Origin: Nocardioides sp. Root682 | Lineage (GTDB): Bacteria > Actinomycetota > Actinomycetes > Propionibacteriales > Nocardioidaceae | Direction: 5' to 3' | Assembly (NCBI RefSeq): GCF_001427795.1 | Contig: NZ_LMHJ01000003.1 | Location: 85,288-149,287, forward strand | DNA: 64,000 nt | In this document: in pieces, positions 51,711 through 58,726 of the stretch | How positions within the stretch are numbered: position 1 is the first letter of the stretch | Layout of the letters: every line of letters starts with the position of its first letter | Notes under the pieces: generated by a model | Told to the model about the DNA's origin: nothing | The model's database searches: none | What the model saw: the letters and a program-made list of their open reading frames with translations, nothing else | Made by a program: the position numbers and the translations under genes

Positions 51711-51904
51711 GGGTCGTCGCCGATGCCGGGATCTGCCAGGGCCACCAGCTCTGCCAGGGAGAAGCCCCCGACGTCTTCGGCTTCGACGAGGACGCCGACG
51801 TGGTGACCCTCCTCGAGGAACACCCGGACGAGTCCCGACGTGCCGACGTCACCACTGCTGTGAAGTACTGCCCCGCTTTCGCCCTTTCGATCGAAGAGGA
51901 CTGA
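51707..51904 (+). CDS. 3Fe-4S ferredoxin, electron donor to the P450
   Basis: A 65-residue protein with DAGICQGHQLCQGEAPDVF and a C-terminal KYCPAFALSI. The Cys pattern CxxxxxC...CP is that of 3Fe-4S ferredoxins paired with actinobacterial P450s (Rv0763c type). It overlaps the cyp51 stop by 4 bases. Confidence 0.93.
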   Translation: MRVVADAGICQGHQLCQGEAPDVFGFDEDADVVTLLEEHPDESRRADVTTAVKYCPAFALSIEED

Positions 51905-51905
51905 C

Positions 51906-52586
51906 ATGAGTGACCCGACCCCCGCCCTGAGCAGGGCCGAGATCGAGGAGTTCTGGGACTCCTGGCTCGACGTCAACCGTCGTGCCGAGCAGAGCGGCGA
52001 CTGGCGGGTGATGGCCGACTGGTACGCCGAGGACGCCAACTACGGCTGGATGTACAGCCACGACGAGCACTTCATGGCCGTCGGTCGCGAGCAGATCCGC
52101 GACTGGGCGATCGGCATCGAGATGGACGGCTTCGACGGCTGGCACTACGACTACGTCTGCACGATGATCGACGAGAAGAAGTCGATGGTGCTCGGCTTCT
52201 GGAAGCAGCGCTCCGGGATCACCAATGACGAGACCGGTGAGGAGTACGAGATCCTCGGCATCGGCGGCTCGTGGTTCGGTGTCGAGCGGCAGACCTCGGG
52301 GGCCGATGCCGGGCAGATCAAGATCGCCTGGCAGCGCGACTGGTTCGACATGCCGTCGACCACCCACACGTTCATGGAGATCCTGAAGGCCGACAAGGCC
52401 TCGGACACCCTGCTCAAGCGGATGTCGGTCTTCGGTCACGAGGTGCCCGGGCACTACCACCTCAAGGACGTCCCCTCGCCCGTCTGGCCGCCGCCGGTCG
52501 AGGCCGGCGACTACTTGACCCAGGCACCACCGGTGGTTGAGGTGCGAGCGTCAGCGAGCCTCGAAACCCCCGAGGTGTCGGCATGA
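51906..52586 (+). CDS. NTF2-like (SnoaL-fold) protein
   Basis: A 226-residue protein starting one base after the ferredoxin stop. IEEFWDSWLDVNRRAEQSGDWRVMADWYAEDANYGW and GREQIRDWAIGIEMDGFDGWHY fit an NTF2-like cone fold, as in isomerases and hydrolases on steroid-like rings. The catalytic role is not established. Its last ~20 codons (PVVEVRASASLETPEVSA) are encoded by the 45-bp repeat, so its C-terminus was probably created by repeat insertion. Confidence 0.75.
   Translation: MSDPTPALSRAEIEEFWDSWLDVNRRAEQSGDWRVMADWYAEDANYGWMYSHDEHFMAVGREQIRDWAIGIEMDGFDGWHYDYVCTMIDEKKSMVLGFWKQRSGITNDETGEEYEILGIGGSWFGVERQTSGADAGQIKIAWQRDWFDMPSTTHTFMEILKADKASDTLLKRMSVFGHEVPGHYHLKDVPSPVWPPPVEAGDYLTQAPPVVEVRASASLETPEVSA
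52527..52571. repeat. 45-bp dyad repeat, copy 1, inside the 3' end of a gene
   Basis: CCACCGGTGGTTGAGGTGCG...CTCGAAACCCCC. Identical to the copy at 55763-55807 except one base. Its ends contain GGTT and AACC arms that can fold imperfectly. Here it is translated in frame. Confidence 0.85.
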
Positions 52587-54043
52587 GTGCGCTTCCTCCC
52601 GCGGCCCAGCAGCTGATCGATGGCAAGCTCGTCGCGGCATCCGACGGGTCGTCGTACCCGATCCTCAACCCGGCCAACGGCGAGGAGATCGGCCGCGCGC
52701 CGGACGGTACGGCGGCGGACGTGGAGACCGCGATCGCCGCTGCCCGCCGGGCCTTCGACGAGTCGACGTGGTCGACCGATCGCGAGCTGCGGGTGCGGTG
52801 CCTGCGCCAGCTGCACCAGGCGTTGCTCGACAACGCCGACGACTTCCGCGCGCTGACCACGGCCGAGGTCGGGATGCCCGGCTTCATGATGATGGCGGCC
52901 GGGTTCGACGTCCCGGTCGAGTCGTTGAAGTGGGTCACCGACCTCGCCGAGACCTACGAGTTCGAGACCGACCTCGGGGTCGCCGCGCCGATGGGGATTC
53001 CCTCCCGGCGGACGGTACGACGCGAGCCGATCGGTGTGGTCGCCGCCATCACGCCGTGGAACGTGCCGACCCAGATCAACCTCGCCAAGATCGGTCCCGC
53101 CCTCGCGGCCGGCTGCACCGTCGTCCTCAAGCCGGCGCCAGACACCCCGTGGGTGGCGGCCGAGCTCGGGCGCCTGGCCGCCGAGCACACCGACATCCCG
53201 GCCGGCGTCTTCAACGTGGTGACGCCCCGGTCCAACGACGTCGCCTCGGTGCTGTCCACCGACCCGCGCGTCGACATGGTGTCCTTCACCGGATCCACCT
53301 CGGTCGGCAAGGCGATCATGGCCGCGGCCGCCCCCACCCTGAAGCGGGTGTTCCTCGAGCTCGGCGGGAAGTCGGCCGCGATCGCGCTCGATGACGCCGA
53401 CGTCGCTGCCGTCGCCGGCGGTACGGCGTTCGCCGCCTGCATCCACGCGGGGCAGGGCTGTGCGCTCACCACCCGGCTGATCGTGCCGCGGGCGAAGTAC
53501 GACGAAGCCGTCCGGGTCGCCGCCGCGACGATGGAGTCCATCGGTGCGCAGGACCCCGCCGATCCCGGCACGATCTGCGGACCGGTGATCTCGCCGCTGC
53601 AGCGCGAGCGGGTGGCGGCGTACTTCGACATCGCTCTCGCGGAGGGCGGCACGTTCGCCACGGGCGGTGCGGTCATCGACCAGCCCGGCAACTGGATCCA
53701 GCCCACAGTCGTCGCCGGACTCGACAACTCCTCGCGCCTCGCGCAGGAGGAGATCTTCGGTCCGGTGCTCGTCGTCATCCCGCACGACGGCGACGACGAC
53801 GCGGTCCGGATCGCCAACGACTCGGCGTACGGCCTGTCCGGCTCCGTCGACTCGGCCGACCTGGGTCGGGCGAAGGCGGTGGCCGCGCGGATCCGCACCG
53901 GCACCCTGGCCGTGAACGGCGGCGTCTGGTTCAGCCCCGACGCACCGTTCGGTGGCTACAAGCAGTCCGGCCTCGGCCGGGAGATGGGCGTTGCCGGCTT
54001 CGAGGAGTACCTCGAGACCAAGACCATTGCCGAGCCGGCGTGA
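52583..54043 (+). CDS. Aldehyde dehydrogenase (AldA / Rv0768-like)
   Basis: A 486-residue NAD(P)-dependent ALDH: ITPWNVPTQINLAKIGPALA, GCTVVLKPAPDTPW, FTGSTSVGKAIM, the general base Glu in FLELGGKSAAIAL, the nucleophile Cys in HAGQGCALTTRL, QEEIFGPVLVVIP, and FGGYKQSGLGREMG. It oxidises an aldehyde to the acid. The start overlaps the NTF2-like gene by 4 bases. In Mycobacterium tuberculosis the matching gene lies beside the cyp51 operon. Confidence 0.93.
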   Translation: MSALPPAAQQLIDGKLVAASDGSSYPILNPANGEEIGRAPDGTAADVETAIAAARRAFDESTWSTDRELRVRCLRQLHQALLDNADDFRALTTAEVGMPGFMMMAAGFDVPVESLKWVTDLAETYEFETDLGVAAPMGIPSRRTVRREPIGVVAAITPWNVPTQINLAKIGPALAAGCTVVLKPAPDTPWVAAELGRLAAEHTDIPAGVFNVVTPRSNDVASVLSTDPRVDMVSFTGSTSVGKAIMAAAAPTLKRVFLELGGKSAAIALDDADVAAVAGGTAFAACIHAGQGCALTTRLIVPRAKYDEAVRVAAATMESIGAQDPADPGTICGPVISPLQRERVAAYFDIALAEGGTFATGGAVIDQPGNWIQPTVVAGLDNSSRLAQEEIFGPVLVVIPHDGDDDAVRIANDSAYGLSGSVDSADLGRAKAVAARIRTGTLAVNGGVWFSPDAPFGGYKQSGLGREMGVAGFEEYLETKTIAEPA

Positions 54044-54052
54044 GCCCCGCGG

Positions 54053-54142
54053 GAGTTTCACCGGCCAGCCGGTGAAACTCACGCCTGGACGAGGAAGTTT
54101 CATCGGCCAACCATGAGATTCACCGCCCAGCCGGTGAAACTC
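54053..54142. repeat. Three tandem copies of a hairpin unit
   Basis: Copy 1 (54053-54080) is a perfect 13-bp hairpin GAGTTTCACCGGC-CA-GCCGGTGAAACTC. Copy 3 (54115-54142) differs from it at two bases. A degenerate copy (54095-54119) lies between. It sits between the aldehyde dehydrogenase and the SDR, so it may attenuate or protect mRNA inside the operon. Confidence 0.7.
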
Positions 54143-54166
54143 GTGACACATGAGGAAGTTGGAAAA

Positions 54167-54916
54167 ATGAGGTTCGAAGAAAAGGTCGTGGTCGTCACGG
54201 GCGCGGCGCAGGGCATCGGCGAGGCCTACGCCCGCGCGCTCGCCAAGGAAGGGGCGGCCGTCGTGGTCGCCGACATGAACGAGGAGTCGGGCGCCAAGGT
54301 CGCTGCGGCGATCAACGAGGAGGGCGGCCGGGCTGTCTTCGTCCCGTGCGACGTCTCCTCGTCGGCGTCCGCCGAGGCGCTGGTCGCGCGCGTCGTGGAG
54401 GAGTTCGGCGGGATCGACCACCTGGTCAACAACGCCGCCATCTACGGCGCGATGGAGTTCAACCTCCTCATCGCCGTCGACTGGGACTACTACAAGAAGT
54501 TCATGAGCGTGAACCTCGACGGTGCCCTCGTGATGACCCGCGCCGTCTACCCCGAGATCGCGAAGCGCGGCGGGGGAGCGATCGTCAACCAGTCGAGCAC
54601 GGCGGCGTACCTCTACTCCGGCTTCTACGGCCTCGCCAAGGCAGCCACCAACAGCCTCACCCAGCAGCTGGCCCACGAGCTCGGCGGCCAGCGGATCCGG
54701 GTCAACGCGATCGCACCCGGGCCGACGGACACCGAGGCGACGCGCACCCAGGCCGGCGACGCGGCCAAGGACATCGTGCGCAACTCGCTCGCCATCAAGC
54801 GGATGGGCCGGGTCGAGGACATGGTCGGCGCGCTGCTCTACCTGCTGTCCGACGACGCCTCGTGGGTGACCGGCCAGATCCTGGCGGTCGACGGCGGCCA
54901 GACCTTCCGACTCTGA
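54167..54916 (+). CDS. Short-chain dehydrogenase/reductase (Rv0769-like)
   Basis: A 249-residue classical SDR: VVVTGAAQGIGEAYARAL, NNAAIYGAM, Ser in VNQSSTAAYLYS, YxxxK in GFYGLAKAATNS, and a C-terminal GQILAVDGGQTFRL. Chosen start ATG 54167, with GAGGAAG upstream. The longer frame to 54113 would translate the hairpin repeats. It overlaps the next gene by one base. Confidence 0.9.
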   Translation: MRFEEKVVVVTGAAQGIGEAYARALAKEGAAVVVADMNEESGAKVAAAINEEGGRAVFVPCDVSSSASAEALVARVVEEFGGIDHLVNNAAIYGAMEFNLLIAVDWDYYKKFMSVNLDGALVMTRAVYPEIAKRGGGAIVNQSSTAAYLYSGFYGLAKAATNSLTQQLAHELGGQRIRVNAIAPGPTDTEATRTQAGDAAKDIVRNSLAIKRMGRVEDMVGALLYLLSDDASWVTGQILAVDGGQTFRL

Positions 54917-55776
54917 TGACGACAACAGTCGGCTTCGTCGGCCTCGGCAACATCGGCAAGCCGATGGCGCTGCGGCTGGCCGCGCAGCAGGAGACCGCCG
55001 ACCTCGAGGTCTGGGTCTACGACGTCGCGCCCGACCCGTTGGCAGAGGCAGAGCGTGCCGGGGCCAGGGTCGCCGAGAGTGTCGCCGCGCTGGCGGCGAA
55101 GGTCGACGTGCTCTGCCTGATGGTGCGCGACGACGACCAGGTGCGCCAGGTGCTCGGCGAGGCGCTCGGGGTGGCCGGTGACCGGCTCACGGTCGTCATC
55201 CACTCCACCGTCGCTCCGAACACACCGGCAGAGCTGGCGACCACGGCTTCGCGCCACGGCGTGCAGGTGCTCGACGCACCCGTCTCCGGCGGAGCGATGG
55301 GTGCGGCCGACGGCAGCCTCGCGCTGATGGTCGGCGGTGCCGACGATGCCTTCGCGGCGGCCGAGCCCGTGCTGCACGCACTCGGCAGCAAGGTGGTGCA
55401 CGCCGGGCCGATCGGTGCGGGCACGAAGTTCAAGCTCGCCCGCAACATGATGCACTTCATCGCGTTCACCGCTGCGACCGAGGCACAGCGGCTGGCCGAA
55501 GCGGCCGGCCTGGACCTCAAGGCACTCGGCGACGTCGTACGCCACACCGACGCCATCACCGGCGGACCGGGCGCGATCATGCACCGCGAGACCGCGGCGC
55601 CACTCGATCCCGCCGACTTCTGGCACGGGGTGTTCACCAACGTGACCTCGCTCGGGGTCAAGGACCTCGGCTTCGCCATCGACCTGGCCCACCAGCTGGG
55701 CGTCGACGTACCCCTGGCCGAGCTGGCCATCGACCGCCTCGGCCCCGGCCTGGGACTCGAGCCCACCGGTGGTTGA
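54916..55776 (+). CDS. 3-hydroxyisobutyrate dehydrogenase-like enzyme (Rv0770-like)
   Basis: A 286-residue beta-hydroxyacid dehydrogenase: VGFVGLGNIGKPMALRL, LCLMVRDDDQVRQVLG, VLDAPVSGGAMGAADGSL (substrate loop), and the catalytic Lys in GTKFKLARNMMHF. The C-terminal ...GLGLEPTGG ends at TGA within the second 45-bp repeat, so the repeat supplies the stop codon. Substrate not known. Confidence 0.9.
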   Translation: MTTTVGFVGLGNIGKPMALRLAAQQETADLEVWVYDVAPDPLAEAERAGARVAESVAALAAKVDVLCLMVRDDDQVRQVLGEALGVAGDRLTVVIHSTVAPNTPAELATTASRHGVQVLDAPVSGGAMGAADGSLALMVGGADDAFAAAEPVLHALGSKVVHAGPIGAGTKFKLARNMMHFIAFTAATEAQRLAEAAGLDLKALGDVVRHTDAITGGPGAIMHRETAAPLDPADFWHGVFTNVTSLGVKDLGFAIDLAHQLGVDVPLAELAIDRLGPGLGLEPTGG

Positions 55777-55807
55777 GGTGCGAGCGTCAGAGAGCCTCGA
55801 AACCCCC
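55763..55807. repeat. 45-bp dyad repeat, copy 2, across a stop codon
   Basis: Same sequence as 52527-52571 with one substitution (TCAGAG for TCAGCG). The stop codon of the upstream gene is within it (TGGTTGAGG). It leaves only ~20 bases to the SD of the next gene. Confidence 0.85.
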
Positions 55808-55827
55808 GCAACCGAAGGACGGAACTG

Positions 55828-56229
55828 ATGGGCAAGTTCGACGACCTCCCCGAGGCCCGCCGCAAGGGCCTCGAGAAGATGGAGCAGGTCTACGGCTTCG
55901 ACATGTCCGACGGTGACGGTGACTTCTTCCGCTACACCGTCGAGCACCTCTTCGCCGACATCTGGCAGCGTCCCGGCCTCTCGGACCGTGACCGCAGGCT
56001 GTTCCTCATCGGGCTCCTCGTCGGCCAGCGGGCCAACGACGTGCTCGGCATCCAGATCCCGGCAGCGCACGCCAACGGCGAGCTGGACGACCAGGCGCTG
56101 CGCGAGCTCGTGATCCTGGCCTGCCACTACGACGGCTGGCCCAACGGCTCTCGGATGAACGCTGTCGTGGAGGACACGATCGGCAAGGCGGAGCGGGCGC
56201 GGGCGAAAGCGGCGCGGGCGAGCGACTGA
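55828..56229 (+). CDS. Carboxymuconolactone decarboxylase-like protein (Rv0771-like)
   Basis: A 133-residue CMD/AhpD-fold protein: RYTVEHLFADIWQRPGLSDR, RRLFLIGLLVGQRANDVLGI, LRELVILACHYDGWPNGSRM. The redox CxxC of AhpD is absent, which fits the decarboxylase branch. It closes the CYP51 locus. Upstream GAAGGACGG serves as SD. Confidence 0.85.
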   Translation: MGKFDDLPEARRKGLEKMEQVYGFDMSDGDGDFFRYTVEHLFADIWQRPGLSDRDRRLFLIGLLVGQRANDVLGIQIPAAHANGELDDQALRELVILACHYDGWPNGSRMNAVVEDTIGKAERARAKAARASD

Positions 56230-56231
56230 TC

Positions 56232-56246
56232 GACGCCATCGGCGTC
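56232..56246 (+). terminator. Short hairpin after the CYP51 operon
   Basis: GACGCC-ATC-GGCGTC followed by TTGTT. It is a small stem with a few U residues at the end of the operon, and a weak call by itself. Confidence 0.4.
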
Positions 56247-56264
56247 TTGTTAACCTCGGTGGTG

Positions 56265-57017
56265 ATGAACCGAGAAACATCGGAAGCAGTGCCGGATCGT
56301 TCCGCGACCGCGATCGTCCCCGCGACCCTCGCGTCGTTCCTGACCCATCCGGCGCCGCGCGCCGCCGATGGCGTGGGTCTGGGCATCTGGCTGGTCGACA
56401 CGGCCCGCGTCGGGGAGCACGAGCTCGAGATCGGCCGGGCCTGGCTCGACGGGGCGGAGCGCAAGCAGGCGTCGGCGTACGTCCGCGCGGAGCTGCGCCG
56501 GGCCTACGAGATCGCCCATGCCGCCGCGCGACTGGTCGTCGGCACGTCGATGGACATCCCGCCCGAGAAGGTCGTGTGGGGCCGCCACGCCTGTCCCGGT
56601 TGCGGTGAGCCGCACGGGCGTCCCCGTGCCGAGGGCACCGCGATCGAGTTCTCGCTGTCGCACACCCCCGGCCAGGTCCTGGTCGCGGTGGCCGACGTGC
56701 CGGTGGGCGTCGACGTCGAGAGCCACCCCGACGACCCGACCGCGCTGGCGGGCGTGCTGCACCCACGGGAGACGGCGGAGATCGACGCCGCCGCCCGCGG
56801 CACCCTCGACGGCGGCCGCGCTGCGGTTCGGTTCACCCGTGCGTGGTCACGGACCGAGGCGTACCTCAAGGGCATCGGCATCGGCCTGGGTCGCGACCCG
56901 CACCTCGACTACCTCGGCACCGACGCCGCGCCGGGCCGCACGGTCGGCGAGTGGTCGCTGTGGGACGTCGTCGTTCCCGAGGGGTACGGCGCCGCGCTCG
57001 CCCTGCGCAGCAGCTGA
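56265..57017 (+). CDS. 4'-phosphopantetheinyl transferase (Sfp type)
   Basis: A 250-residue enzyme that activates carrier proteins with phosphopantetheine from CoA. Key motifs: AYVRAELRRAYEIAHAAARLV, CPGCGEPHGRPR, FSLSHTPGQVLVAV, GVDVESH (Mg-binding acids), FTRAWSRTEAYLKGIGIGLG. A TTG (56247) and a GTG (56262) are alternative starts. No PKS or NRPS genes are in the window, so its partner lies elsewhere. Confidence 0.9.
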   Translation: MNRETSEAVPDRSATAIVPATLASFLTHPAPRAADGVGLGIWLVDTARVGEHELEIGRAWLDGAERKQASAYVRAELRRAYEIAHAAARLVVGTSMDIPPEKVVWGRHACPGCGEPHGRPRAEGTAIEFSLSHTPGQVLVAVADVPVGVDVESHPDDPTALAGVLHPRETAEIDAAARGTLDGGRAAVRFTRAWSRTEAYLKGIGIGLGRDPHLDYLGTDAAPGRTVGEWSLWDVVVPEGYGAALALRSS

Positions 57018-57024
57018 CCCCACC

Positions 57025-57474
57025 TCAACCGAAGCGGGTCCACTGCTCGAGCACCACGAGTGTCTTCGTGCTGGAGATCTGACCGCCCGAGCGGAGCTGG
57101 CTGACGACCCGCCGCAGGTCCTCGACGCCGTCGACCCGGATCCGCAGCAGGGCGTCGGGGTCACCCGCGAGGGTGAGCACCTCGTCGACCTCGGGGATGC
57201 CGGCGACGAACTCCATGATCTGGGCCAGGTCGAGGTCGTCGGCGAACTGGAGCTCGGTCACGGCCTCGATGCCCGTCGCGATCCGGCCGTGGTTGATCTT
57301 GACGGTGTAGCGCTCGATCACGCCGAGCTTCTCCATCCGCGCGATCCGGCGCTGGACCGGGGCGACGGTCAGTCCGACCGCGGTGGCGATCTCGCGCAGC
57401 GGCCGGCGCGCGTTCTCCCGCAGGAGGTCGAGGATCTCGCGGTCGGTGCGGTCGAGGACGGCCTGTTCGCTCAC
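57025..57474 (-). CDS. Lrp/AsnC family regulator
   Basis: A 149-residue regulator: VLDRTDREILDLLRENARRP, LREIATAVGLTVAPVQRRIARM (HTH), then the RAM domain (GIPEVDEVLTLAGDPDALLRI). GTG 57474 is chosen, since TATTGT lies seven bases upstream as for a leaderless promoter. ATG 57495 would add MMGIVCC. It is divergent from a branched-chain amino acid dehydrogenase, the usual Lrp-type target. Confidence 0.88.
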   Translation of the reverse strand: MSEQAVLDRTDREILDLLRENARRPLREIATAVGLTVAPVQRRIARMEKLGVIERYTVKINHGRIATGIEAVTELQFADDLDLAQIMEFVAGIPEVDEVLTLAGDPDALLRIRVDGVEDLRRVVSQLRSGGQISSTKTLVVLEQWTRFG

Positions 57475-57634
57475 GCAACAAACAATACCCATCACCCCTC
57501 ATCTGTTGCGTCCAGTGGGCGTAAAGCAGTGCTTGGATTGCGGATCTTCGCCAAACTCGACGATGGCTGTTGTGGTCCGGCTCACCAGGGAGCAGGCTCG
57601 TGCGCGCCCCCACCTCATGTGCACAGGAGAACCG

Positions 57635-58726
57635 ATGACGATCACCGCCGCGCCCGCCGACCTGGTCTTCGAGCGGAGTGACGAGCTCGGCACCGCCGGC
57701 CACGAGCAGGTCGTGTTCTGCCGCGACCAGGCCACCGGCCTGAGGGCGATCATCGCCATCCACGACACCCGGCTGGGCCCGGCGCTGGGCGGCACCCGGT
57801 TCTACCCCTACGCCTCGGAGGGCGACGCCCTGACCGACGTGCTCCGGCTCTCGCAGGGGATGACCCACAAGGCCGCAGCCGCCGGCATCGCCCTGGGCGG
57901 CGGCAAGGCCGTGATCATCGGTGACCCGGCGACGGTGAAGACCCCCGAGCTGATGCGTGCCTACGGACGTTTCGTGGACTCGCTGTCCGGCCGTTACTTC
58001 ACGGCCGCCGACGTGGGCACCACCGCCGAGGACCTCGACGAGGTCGCCCGGACGACGCAGTACGTCGTCGGCAGCAACGGCGGCTCCGGCGACAGCGGCT
58101 TCTCCACCGCCTTCGGTGTCTTCTGCTCCATGAAGGCCGCCGCCGAGCAGCGCTGGGGCGCCGAGGGTCTCGCCGGTCGCTCGGTCGGCGTCGAGGGCAT
58201 CGGCAAGGTCGGCACCCACCTGGTCGACCTGCTGGTCGCCGAGGGTGCCACGGTCACGGTGACGGACCAGTCGGCGGCCGCGATCGACCGGCTGCTCGCG
58301 CGGCACCCCGGCGTCGCCGTACTGCCGAGCGTGCTCGATGCGGAGGTCGACGTCTACGCCCCCTGCGCCCTCGGTGCGACGCTGACGCCGGACTCGGTCG
58401 GCCACCTCCGCGCGAGCATCGTGTGCGGTGCGGCCAACAACCAGCTGTCCGACTCGTCGGTCGCCTCGTTGCTCCACGACCGCGACATCACCTGGGTCCC
58501 GGACTTCGTCGCGAACGCGGGTGGCCTGATCCAGGTCGGTGCCGAGATCTGGGAACGCACCCCGGAGCACGCGCGCGGGCAGATCGCCGCCATCGGCGAG
58601 ACGGTCCGCGACATCCTGATCCGCTCCGCGGCCACCGGTCGCCGGACGCTCGACGTCGCCGCCGAGATCGTCGAAGAACGTCTGGCCGCCGCGCCGGCTC
58701 GCGGGACGCAGGAGGTGTCCGCATGA
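57635..58726 (+). CDS. Leucine/valine dehydrogenase (Glu/Leu/Phe/Val family)
   Basis: A 363-residue NAD-dependent amino acid dehydrogenase: GPALGGTRFYPYASEGDALT, MTHKAAAAGIALGGGKAVI with the catalytic Lys, TAADVGTTAEDLDEVARTT, and the Rossmann GVEGIGKVGTHLVDLL. It deaminates branched-chain amino acids to 2-oxo acids. SD AGGAGA precedes ATG 57635. It is coupled by 4 bases to the oxidoreductase that can take 2-oxo acids further. The ~160-bp upstream region shared with the Lrp gene is the likely control site. Confidence 0.9.
   Translation: MTITAAPADLVFERSDELGTAGHEQVVFCRDQATGLRAIIAIHDTRLGPALGGTRFYPYASEGDALTDVLRLSQGMTHKAAAAGIALGGGKAVIIGDPATVKTPELMRAYGRFVDSLSGRYFTAADVGTTAEDLDEVARTTQYVVGSNGGSGDSGFSTAFGVFCSMKAAAEQRWGAEGLAGRSVGVEGIGKVGTHLVDLLVAEGATVTVTDQSAAAIDRLLARHPGVAVLPSVLDAEVDVYAPCALGATLTPDSVGHLRASIVCGAANNQLSDSSVASLLHDRDITWVPDFVANAGGLIQVGAEIWERTPEHARGQIAAIGETVRDILIRSAATGRRTLDVAAEIVEERLAAAPARGTQEVSA

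Noticed and set aside
54113..54166. Upstream ATG extending the SDR by 18 residues
   Set aside because: It lies inside the hairpin repeats and has no SD; ATG 54167 has a good SD and begins right before the Rossmann strand.
52511..54925. 804-codon antisense frame across the ALDH and SDR genes
   Set aside because: Spans several sense genes and the hairpin array, with no recognisable domain.
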